64,000 bases of DNA from NCBI GenBank assembly GCA_963682175.1, contig OY821786.1, positions 26,868,501 through 26,932,500 on the forward strand, given 5' to 3'. Position 1 is the first letter of the stretch. Each line of letters opens with the position of its first letter. A program made the position numbers and the translations under genes. Shown piece by piece: positions 10,387 through 19,769 of the stretch. This stretch comes from Triglochin maritima (taxonomy: Eukaryota > Streptophyta > Magnoliopsida > Alismatales > Juncaginaceae). The notes under the pieces were generated by a model, which had not been told where the DNA came from, ran no database searches, and worked only from the letters and a program-made list of their open reading frames with translations.

Positions 10387-11998
10387 TCAAGCACCCACAA
10401 GTGTAGATTTAGGTACCCAAAAAACTTTGGGTCCTTGAATGTTAGCTTTGGGAACCCAAACCATGTTGGTTTTAGGAGCCCACACATTTGAAGAACTATG
10501 CTTTACAACTAAGTGCTTTCCATTTAAAGTTGTATGAATTATATGGTTTTTAACATATGAATCATTATATCCTAAACCATGTTTTTTCAAAGATTGCCTT
10601 TGACTTCCTAATAGCATATTTAGCATCTTAGTTCCATTTGTGAATCTTTCTAAATCTTTTCTTAATTGCACATTGCAAGCTTGAAGATCTAGTTGTTCAC
10701 TATCACTAGGTATTGCTTTTAGACTATCAATAGTTGATGCATCGATTTCAAGCCTAGCAAGCACCTCATTATTCTCATATATGCATGTTTCAATTTGACT
10801 TTGGAGATTATTGATTAGCTTTCTAGCATTCTTGTTCTTTTCACAAATAATCTCATATTGTTTGACTAAGTCATGAAATGCATTTTGAAGTTCATCGTGT
10901 GAGTATGTTTCTTTTTTTGAACATGAACTATCACTTGCATATGACTTAGATGAGCAAGAATGTGATCTTGTAGAGTAAGAGTTAGAGGATACCTCACTTC
11001 CTTCATCTTGAATTGCCATGAAGCACATATGTGCATATTCCTTTGTTGATGAAGGTGCGGTGGATTGGGATGAGGATGATGAAGACGATGAATCGTCCCA
11101 AGTAGCCTTGTGAGCTTCCAACCTCTTCTCTTTTCTCTTACTTCTCTCCTTATTTCCCTTCTCTCATTTTTCTTCTCCTTCTCTTTTCTCTCATTTTCAC
11201 TCTCCTCCTCCTTCTTTTCTCTCATTTGACTTCTTCTACCTCTTCTTTCATTCTTTTCTTCCTTATCCTTCTTGAGGTATTTGAAGAAGTCTTTGGATAG
11301 GACTTTAATGTCCTCATCTTCTACACTCCTCCTTGGTTGCTCAATATTTGTATGTAATCCAAAGGCAAGTTTGTTCTTGGAGGCTTCCTTCTCCTTCCGA
11401 TGGTTAATTTGGAGCTCATAAGCCATGAGATTTCCAATTAACTCCTCCATCTTGAGTTGGGAAAGGTCGTGTGCTTCTGCAATTGCGACCACCTTATCTT
11501 CCCAATCGTTGTTTAGCGACCGGAGGAATTTCCTTGTCATCTCTCATTCATTTAGTTTTCTTACAATAACCAAAAGAGAGTTAGTAATATCGGTGAAGCG
11601 AGTGTTCATTTTGCTTATGTTTTCACCATTTTGCATGGAAAAATCTCATATTTATGCATGAGGAGACTAATGCGGGTTTCCTTAGTTTTGCTATCACCCT
11701 TATGATGCATTTGCTCACAACCCCTAATTCTATTATATTCTCCCTCATTGAGGCCACAATACAAGATGTTCATAATTTTTGAGTTCATCTCAATATATTT
11801 CATTTTGGGCCTAGAAAGTGAATCTAATTCATCTTCATTTTGGGGTGTGTAGAGATTTTGAAGAAACATCCAATACTTAAGGTCATTTGAAATTAGGAAA
11901 ATTTTCATCCTATTCTTCCAATAATCATAATTAGACCCATTAAGCAAAGGAGACCTAGTTGTGCACAAACCCTCTACATGATTAGAAATTGAAGTCAT
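10387..11998 (-). pseudogene. gag: copia-type gag (frame-broken, zinc knuckle lost)
   Basis: The N-terminus (11615-11998) has the copia gag signature LLNGSNYDYWKNRMKIF. After a 1-nt frameshift near 11636 and an in-frame stop near 11546, the next segment has FLRSLNNDWEDKVVAIAEAHDLS and MEELIGNLMAYELQI, the UBN2-type gag core. The last segment (10387-11121) has a Ser-rich ATWDDSSSS stretch, a coiled-coil-like middle and a C-terminal KVFWVPKS, as in SIRE-like gag-pol linkers. Between them, where a CCHC knuckle is expected, lies a Lys/Arg/Glu-only low-complexity stretch encoded by a pyrimidine-rich tract (11103-11270 on the plus strand). Function: capsid protein; inactive here. Confidence 0.82.
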
Positions 11999-12038
11999 GC
12001 TAAAAATTACGGTTAAGTAATGAAATTTAGCTCACAAG

Positions 12039-12050
12039 GCTCTGATACCA
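12039..12050 (-). other. Primer binding site, initiator tRNA-Met, copia element
   Basis: gctctgatacca on the plus strand is the 3' end of plant initiator tRNA-Met with CCA. The LTR starts 2 bp further right, at 12053. Confidence 0.88.
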
Positions 12051-12052
12051 AA

Positions 12053-13523
12053 TGTATGATCTTGAGGGTCTCTAATTCGAATCACTTTTAACCCTAATTA
12101 CATACTTATTTAATCAATCAAGATATACAGCAGAATTTAAACAAATAAACAAGAAAGTAAGAAGAGATAAGCAAACCACAATGGAGAAAGGGGATTTTAC
12201 AGAGGTTCAGCACCCCACCCGGGTCCTAGTCCTCTCTTCCAAGCTCCGCTCACGACTTCACTTACAACTCCCCGTTCCGGGCCGGGAGAGAACACCTTTA
12301 CAACACAAGCACCGTGAACACCCTTGCTTGCTTGACCTTCTTCCTCTCACAATCCGAGAGGGAACACTTCGGGCTTTATTTAAAATCCTTGCTTCTTGAA
12401 CAACAAGTGAGTGGGACAACACTCTCTAAATATTGAGCACACTTTGAGTATGATTTGGCTATGATCAAATGTGTGTAATTTAGGCTTAGAGTAGGATTGG
12501 GAAAATTGGAGCTTGGGAGTTTCTCTCTAGTGTATGTGACAAATGGAAGTGTTAGAGATGTGTAATTGTGTCATAGGAGCACCTATTTATAGGGTCCAAG
12601 TGAGTTATAGCCATTGAGACAAGTTTGGTAAAAGATTGTGGAAGATACACAAAATAGAAACTTGTAGGATGCATTTCTGCATAAGTTCGGTCGACCGTTG
12701 GGAAATTTGGGACTCGGTTAGGTCACCGGTTAAGGAACGGTCGACCGCCAAAGGCTATGCCTTAGTTACACTTAAGTGATCGGTCGAACACCGAGATATG
12801 TTTCGGTCGACTGATTTGTAACATGCTCTACGGGGTTGACAAACAAGATCATATTCGGTCAATCAAAACAAGGTCCACGATCGACCGAAAACCAACAGAC
12901 AGTTTGGGTTTGTCGAGTTATCATACGTTCGGTCGACCGAACAAGGTCCTCGGTCGACCGATACACTAAATGTATCTTGGGTTATATGGAAATAATACGA
13001 ATACGACCGTTAGGTATAGTACGACAAATCTAAAAATTTACACGGTCGACCGAAAAGGTATGCACGGTCGACTGAAACCAGGCAGTGAAACACTAACAGG
13101 ATTTATGATCACTCGGTCGACCAAACGGTCTGTTTCGGTTGACCGAATGTGGGCAGACAGTTCAGGTTAAGTGTTTAGTGTTTTCCTGTCTATGTTTGGG
13201 TGATCTATTGAAGTCCAATTTATATGAAATTTTGTGTGTGACTTCTATAAGGAACCTGGTGTGTGTTTGAGTAGGTTTTAGCTCCAGTATGCTCAATTTA
13301 CACAATGTTCCTAAGACTCAAAGAAATGCAAGTTACATGTCTTCAAATGAGCTTGATTACATGTCTTGACTTGATTTCCTTTCTTCCTTGAGTCTTGATC
13401 ACCTATAGAAGTTAGCACAAAGCAATATATGCAATGCAATATGTGTGCTAGTCCACATTGATTTAGGATTAAGATTAGGTTGATTAAATCATCAAAACAT
13501 AGATTAAGGCCAAAAAGCCAACA
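12053..13523 (-). repeat. copia 5' LTR
   Basis: Starts tgtatgatcttgag next to the PBS and is inferred to end gccaaaaagccaaca at 13523, where sequence changes to the ULP1-like gene. Inner segments 12080-12300 match 56130-56195 plus 63557-63710, confirming a repeated family. The LTR holds a dense array of CGGTCGACCG-type palindromes (12687-13145). Confidence 0.78.
12687..13145. repeat. Array of CGGTCGACCG palindromes in copia LTR
   Basis: About ten exact or one-mismatch copies of the decamer CGGTCGACCG in about 460 bp, irregularly spaced by roughly 20-80 bp, separated by otherwise dissimilar sequence. The same motif is clustered in the unrelated chromovirus-like LTRs E (44139-44626) and F (54246-54884). 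Confidence 0.85.
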
Positions 13524-13529
13524 TCCCCA

Positions 13530-14424
13530 ATGAGAAGCCCGTTTTGGTGGGGACAATGAATTTCGGAGCAGCATGGTTCTTGAGCATGAAGTGTCGCAGA
13601 TATTGGCTCAGCGTTGAAGTAAGTACTTCAAATAATTCAAATTCCCAGATTTTGAACCAACTATTTCTGACTTTCTACGTGCTCATGTTATCGTAGCATG
13701 TTGACGCGGCACAACATATTTTGAGGCTTATTACTAGGTACCCAGGTGCATACCGCCAAAACGCTATGGTTATGAACACTTTTTTCATTGCTTGGGTGCC
13801 AGCCCAGGACGGACTATACGTTGACAGTCCAGGTAAGTTCACTTGGGATTCCACCTCTCTGGACTTTCTAAATTTCATTGAGCTACAAGCAGGACGGACT
13901 TGCTCATGCCTTCTTGGAAGGGAATGGAATTTATGTATTGGTGCCAAAGCTACAAGCAGCGACATTGGTTTGCAATCGGGCTATCAATCGTCGACTGGAA
14001 GATGACAATCATCGATGATGATCATATGGTCATTCAGCAGAAACTGCAATAAGGCCCTGGTGTCGTAGCCTTGCCGCATTGATTAGGGTTTTGTCAATCT
14101 TCAAAGATCACCCTAAGCTTAAGTCCTTCAAAGGACACAAAGTGCCATAGTTCGCTTGGCACGTCTGGTCAAGGATGAGGTCCCCCAAATCCGAAGCAGG
14201 TCAGTTTCCTTTCCTAATTAGCTCAGTAATTTCAAACTTTGTTGTATCCGATATGTTTACGACTAATGAGGAAAAAATTACAGCTGCGATTGTGGCACGT
14301 ACGCCATCAAGTACGTAGAGCATCGTCTGGCGAATCTTCCCCTTACCATGACAACAGACGAGAACATGCAGACGTTCAGGGATAAATGGATCGTTGACCT
14401 GTTCTACCAAAACATCATACCTTG
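13530..14424 (+). pseudogene. ULP1-like C48 cysteine peptidase (5'-truncated)
   Basis: SUMO-protease-like family common in plant MULEs. Visible pieces: WFLSMKCRRYWLSVE, then after an intron with GTAAGT and TAG ends (13619-13696, phase 0) HVDAAQHILRLITRYPG. In another frame comes HWFAIGLSIVDWKMTIIDD, carrying the catalytic His-Trp. After a second intron (about 14197-14281, ending ttacag) comes CDCGTYAIKYVEHRLANLPL with the catalytic Cys in DCG, then FRDKWIVDLFYQN. His and Cys motifs survive, but a frameshift near 13880 and a stop after the His block break it, and the N-terminal part is lost at the copia junction. Identified by motif pattern only, yet the order H...D...DCG is convincing. Confidence 0.75.
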
Positions 14425-14454
14425 ATGTCAAATAATTATCTGTTTTCTATTTTA

Positions 14455-14785
14455 TTTTGTAAAATGGAAACTTTAAGATTGTTCGTAATGTAGGCACCCT
14501 CACGGACAAACAACTGTCGAACAACGTCAAGCTCCTATCGAGCCTTTCGAGGCCATAATCTGAAAAAGAGAAACTTTTAAGATTGTTCGTAATGTACGCC
14601 AACGCCACAGGCAAACAAATCTCGAACCACATCGAGCTTCTATCGGGCCTGTCGAGGACAAAATCTGAAAAAGGAAAACTTTAATATTGTTCATAATACT
14701 ATAGACCAATGTACACCAACCTCACGGGCAAACAATTGTCGAACCACGTCGTGCTCCTATCGAGCACGTCGAGGAAATAAATTTT
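14455..14785. repeat. Tandem repeat, about 110-120 bp unit, three copies
   Basis: Three degenerate units (about 14462-14570, 14571-14680, 14681-14775), each containing ggcaaacaa, a tcgaaccacgtcgagc-type stretch, gagc..gtcgagg and an aaactttaagattgttc start. It sits exactly between the 3' ends of the convergent ULP1-like and transposase genes. Confidence 0.8.
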
Positions 14786-17671
14786 ATAGTCTAACTTTAC
14801 ATCCCCGCTTATTGTGTCCACTTCCGCCACATCTGCTGCACTTGCACGATTTCACCACAACTTCACCTAAAGAATGTAGACATTTTCTCTTTATCGTTCC
14901 TATCTTTTTCTTCTTCGGACGACAAACTAGATTTCTTTCAATAGGTACTTTCACATGCATATTCTTTATGTAATCCAGAGCAGTCCATTCATCCTCGTTA
15001 CTACAAGGGTAAATTGTTTCATTATATGTCTCCCTCCACGACTCATTGGCGTAAAATAAGGAACACAATGAGTAAATGTTGACACGATCAAGAGCTACAG
15101 CAACCACTTGAATGCAAGGTATTCCAAGAATTTGGAACATGCCACATGATTACTCGTTAGTCATCAAATTAACCTCACTGTCACCCTCCCACCCTAACAC
15201 ATGAAATTCAAACTGATTAAGGTTGTGAACTGTTAAGAACCCCACTTTTTCTGCTATTCGAGTCAGATCACGCTCCATGAGAAGTGACAATTTGGTTGTG
15301 CTCGCCTCGCCAGCAGCTCGTCGTTCACAAAACCATGTCTGAAGTGTGAACCAAATGTACTCCACAAAAGTCGTGACTAGCCATGTTCTTGGCTCCCTGG
15401 TTTTGTTGTTCAGGCTTTCAGCGTAATTGCCAGTCATTAAGTTGTACCGATTCCCAAGAAAGTAAGAACGACTCCACTTATCCAAACCAATGTCTTCCAG
15501 ATATTCTGCTAGGGGAGGATCATTTTCTTTTATTGTGTCGAGGTGCTTATGGAAATCTGAATTTCAGAATGCATATGCTGCACACCACATCTTTTCATGA
15601 CAGTGGTCTGTAGGGCTGTCAATCGTGTCGTGTCAAGTCGTATATATAAGCTCTAGGTGTTGTGCCGTATCCAACCCATTTAATAATCGTGTTGCTAGAC
15701 TTCTGTCGTATCAACATGTTCATAATCGTGTTGCCATATCCAACCCATTTATGCACGATTATTAAACGGGTTACTTCGTGTCCACATTTAACACGACTAC
15801 CATTTACACCATTAAACAATTATCCATACACAATTAGTTACGTTTATTACATGAATATCGGATGGCATGATTGGTAGAATTATAAGTATGTCATTCAGTT
15901 CTTAGAATTTATTCATTATAATTTATAACTTATATATTACTTGTAGACTTGTCGGTATTAGATATTAGTCGTGTATTAACCGTGTAGTATTAGAATCGTG
16001 TACCTAATTACTTGAATACTTATCGTGTCTTAACGTGTGAATCATTTTTGCAGCAGAAATCCATATCCAATCCATTTAATAATCGTGTTGCCATATCCAA
16101 CACATTTATTAATCGTGTTCAAATATTCGCTAAGTTTGTCATTTTCGTGTCGTGTAATCATGTAAAATTGACAGCCCTGGTGGTTCGTCTTGAACTTTGC
16201 AACCACATTCATACAAATGTTGTAGTAGCATGAACTGTGATGTACATCTGGGAATATCATCTCCAAAGCATGAACAATGCTAGCATGCATGTCTGATATA
16301 AAAGCTAGGTCCTCAACGTCCCCAATGGCTCTTCAATTTATTCATAAAATAGGTCCAAGAGTTGTGATTCTCACTGTCCACCAATGCAACACACAATAGG
16401 AAACAAGTTGTGATTTGCATCCACTGTAATGGCACATAACATATGTGCCCACCGTATCTGGTCTTCAAGAATGTGCCGTCTACACATAACAAAGGATGAC
16501 ACCATCTAAACCTCTTTCTTGAAGCTTCAAGAGAGAAGAAGCAATACAGGAAGTAACCATCTTCTGTGACAAAATTAGTGATCGTGCCATGATTCTTTTG
16601 CTCCAACATGTACGTGTACGCAGGTAACATTGAATAAAATTCCTCCGGTGTCCCCCTCACATACGTAAGTGCCTTCTCTCTGCATTGCCATGCCTTTTCG
16701 TAACTCATATTTATGCCGTATTGTTCCTTCATATCCTCCCTTACATCTTTTGCCAAGTAGCCAGTACCATCAGTGGCATATTTGTTCTTGATTAGTGGTA
16801 GACTACCCAAGCTGCTACTTGTCGGTGGTCTTTCTGTCTGAGTTCCAATGTAAAAATTATGCACATTGTGGATGGTAGTAACCTCAAACATGGGTGAGAG
16901 CAATTGTTTTTTTCCCCTCAATCTCCAATCACAATTAGGATCCTTGCAAGTGATGTACCACACCTGTTTACCAGACTTCTTCACTACAAACTCAAAATTA
17001 TTCTTCATTGCAAAGGGAGTAGCTTTGGTTTTCAATTAAACCTTGCTTTTGAATGTCTTACCAGGGTGGAATTCTCTAGATGATTCGCAGGCAGAGGACA
17101 TATGTGTGTTCCTGGACTCCAATATATCTTCTCTTATTAAAATGGGAGCACTCGAACTTCTGTTATCTTCTGGACGGCTGCTACTTGTCCCAGGTGTTTG
17201 GTTTCCTGGACTTCTGAGTTGTGGGTGTCTTTCCGTTGGGGGTTGTGAGTGTGTGATTGGTCAGTCTTTACCTTCATAGTTTTCATCTTCATCACTTAAG
17301 TTCACAGTAGAATCGTCATTCAGACAAGGCTCGTACTCATTCAGTTGGTGGGGGACATCAACTTCAACATTGTCTTCATGGACAACTATCTCACCCCTGG
17401 TAGCCATGGGATTTGTTTGGCGTACAAAAGTCCCAACCTCACTCCTAAATTCTCCGATAAAGTTGGGAATGGCCGATGCTTCTACAGGTGTGTTCCTTTT
17501 AATCAGAGTGACACATAAAGGGATCATGTCATGTAATACTTCAGAGACGAAGAAATGGACGTCATAATTGTTTGTAATTTCAACAGGTCTCAATGGCTGC
17601 CCCAATGTTTTGTAAAGGGCCTCCACTATCAGCTCATACTTCATCTTATCCACATAAAACTCCTTACGCAA
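14784..17671 (-). pseudogene. MuDR-type MULE transposase (first copy)
   Basis: DDE transposase of a Mutator-like element. The N-terminal segment (17261-17671) is acidic at its end. Segment 16313-17035 has the MuDR DNA-binding region (YITCKDPNCDWRLRGKK) and the first catalytic block CVDGTFLKTRYGG, then LVDSENHNSW. Part of the next block (ISDMHASIVHALE) is at 16187-16310. After the inserted MITE come GNRYNLMTGNYAESLNN (15150-15485), the SWIM finger region (14784-15140) and a CCHC-like CSRCGGSGHNKRGC. A stop precedes the SWIM SCG, and the CxH of SWIM is CIQ instead of C-x-H, so the finger is lost. Gaps between segments may be introns or indels. Confidence 0.87.
15611..16179. mobile_element. hAT-like MITE inside MULE transposase
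   Basis: 569 bp with terminal inverted repeats agggctgtcaat (15612-15623) and attgacagccct (16167-16178). Flanks gtggtctg (15603-15610) and gtggttcg (16180-16187) match at 6 of 8 bases, compatible with an aged 8-bp hAT target duplication. Internally it has repeated phrases of the type ccatatccaacccattt with aatcgtgttg. Removing it rejoins the transposase blocks. Confidence 0.78.
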
Positions 17672-18934
17672 AATTTCAAGCAGTTGAAGGTACGTTACAT
17701 CATTTTATATCATGATCCATTTACTCTTGTCATCATTGGAAAAGTCATTCTCTACCATCCATTTACCAAACACCATTGTGCACAGCCAAAACATTAACAA
17801 TCATACCTGATACGTCAAAAAACATTAAAAATGTTAAAACAATGGAGTTCAGAATAATAATCGTTTTCCATCAAGCACTATCGTTTTTGTATCAAACTTA
17901 CATCGAGAAACAGACTCGAGCACAAACTTGTTCAATCGAACTCCAGTCAATGATTACTATCAAGCAAACACATGGACTCGCACTATCGCGAAACCGTCGA
18001 GTAGAGTCGAACTCAATCGAGCTTCAAAACAATTTTAACTATGAAGCAAACATAGTGAGCCTATCTATTACATATCGCCGATTATGATCGAGTACCATTT
18101 GACATCGCCTTCAACCATCACAAATGTTCACTTGTCGAGCTCTACCGACCGCGATCGACCATAACACCAACATAAAAGGAAGATTCAAACAAAACTTGAA
18201 CAAACCAGCAAAACACATCAAGACATTGACAGATGTTTTTGAAAATGGAAAAAAATGCAACAAAGTAACACCCACACCAATATTTTCCTTTACAATTTCA
18301 CTTACCCATTCTCTTTGTTGACCGATTTCTCCACCAATAACACTAAAACAACTTGTGCATTCCGGTGGGGTCTGCCGGAAGGCCGAAGTGGATGATCTCA
18401 CCTAGATAATGTCTAGTGTGGCCTCGATATGGTCTTCACTACCAACTTAAAAATCTGAGCTCGATGCGACCGAAAGAGAGAAAGAAAGAGAGTTCCAAGG
18501 AGAAAAGGAGAGAGGGGAATGATCAATTTAGGTAGGGGCATTTTCGCGGAAATGAAAAGATGAACATATTTTTCAGATGATGTCAAAGTGGGAGCTCTTT
18601 TTCAGAGGTTGGGACAGTTTAGGTATAGAAACTCAAATTTTCCATTTGATCTTACCATAATACCATATGAATATTAAGCTAACAGTTTAATGTTTATCCG
18701 TCCTCACACGATTATTCATGGGTTTAACAATGTAAAGTTGACCTATCACAATTTGATATTTAGCTAGCTTGTTTCTTTTAAAAAATAATTCTTGTGCAGT
18801 AACTTGCAAACATGAAGCATGGAAAATCATTAATTTATTTTTTTTTATCAAAAACCCACTCGATGGGAACAAAATGAGGAGAAGCAACAAGTGTTTCGTA
18901 TTTCAAAATTCAATAGTGGAATATGAAGCAAAGG
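17672..18934. other. Non-coding spacer upstream of first MULE transposase
   Basis: AT-rich. The part 17900-18160 is studded with tcgag/tcgaac words similar to those in the tandem array at 14455-14785, which suggests MULE subterminal sequence. A purine-rich tract lies at 18470-18520. No supported gene. Confidence 0.4.
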
Positions 18935-19130
18935 GTTAATTACAGTTTGCCCCCTGAACTATGTCTTGGTATCACTTTGCACCCCTGAACTTTCAAAGTT
19001 AACAGTTACCTCCCCTGAAGTTTCATTTGTAAAACTTTGTCCTCCTGAACTTTAAAAATTCATTATTTAACACACAGACGACGTTGTTTTTCCAAAAAAA
19101 TCATTGTATCTCTAATACACTCCTAAACCT
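18935..19130. repeat. MULE-terminus-like sequence with internal iterations
   Basis: Begins gggttaattacagtttgcc, a type of sequence often seen at plant MULE ends. It then repeats the word cccctgaactt (or one-base variants) four times at roughly 30-bp steps (near 18951, 18984, 19012 and 19043). The partner inverted copy is not visible in the window. Confidence 0.45.
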
Positions 19131-19159
19131 ATATTTACGTGACAGTGTGGATCGAAACG

Positions 19160-19370
19160 GAGGTCGGATATGGAAGCGGCTTCAAAGAACTCGGTATTTC
19201 AAGTATCGAGTTCTTTAAACATAACTTGGTACTTGAACTACCGAATTAAAGTTAACTCGATTAATGTTATACGCCACAAGAACTCGGTACTTGAACTACC
19301 GAGTTCAGGTGAGCTCGGTTAATGTATGTCACAAGAAATTGGTAATTCATGTACCGAGTTCATTTACATA
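19160..19370. repeat. Iterated aactcggta / taccgagtt motif
   Basis: The words aactcggtac, acttgaactaccgagttc and variants recur on both strands (near 19188, 19231, 19279, 19358), forming short inverted repeats of about 9 bp. No coding capacity seen. Confidence 0.5.
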
Positions 19371-19563
19371 GCCAATTATGAACTTTCAGAATTGGTTTCA
19401 CGATAGGAACCATAATCACAAGCACAAGCACATTCAAAATCATGTATATAATCAAATTAAGAACCATGATCAAATTATAAAAACACAATCACATAAACCC
19501 AAACACATCATAATGTCTAATCTTAATTGAAAGACAAATACTAAAACACCAATTTAATTCGAA

Positions 19564-19769
19564 GACATAAACACATATATTACGACTCAACTATACATTC
19601 CACGTAGTCTCTTCTTTTTCTTGTATATCTTTGGTGGTCTGGCAGGGGCTTCTTCCGCACATTCTTGACATAAACACATATATTACAACTCAACTATACA
19701 TTCCACGTAGTCTCTTCTTTTTCTTGTATATCTTTGGTGGTCTGGCAGGGGCTTCTTCTGCACATTCTT
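19564..19769. repeat. 103-bp tandem duplication
   Basis: The segment starting gacataaacacatata at 19564 is repeated at 19667 with very few differences. It covers the 3' end of the PMD-like gene, duplicating a Lys/Arg-rich C-terminal coding stretch. Confidence 0.9.

Larger units (their letters stand above)
9849..13523 (-). mobile_element. Ty1/copia retrotransposon remnant (gag plus 5' LTR)
   Basis: Contains, in minus-strand order, an LTR (12053-13523), an initiator-Met primer site, and a broken copia-type gag (11998 to 10387). At 9848 it is abruptly cut by the LTR of element 1, so element 1 inserted into it and the remainder lies outside the window. No integrase or RT is present in the visible part. 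A related LTR occurs at 56112 onward. Confidence 0.85.
13524..18480. mobile_element. MULE remnant with ULP1-like gene (Kaonashi-like)
   Basis: A ULP1-type C48 peptidase gene on the plus strand converges on a MuDR-type transposase gene on the minus strand, with a short tandem array between them. This pairing is the hallmark of KI-MULEs (Kaonashi). The left end, including its terminal repeat, was removed or displaced by the copia insertion at 13523. I could not identify a right terminal inverted repeat, so the right limit is a guess. Confidence 0.65.
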
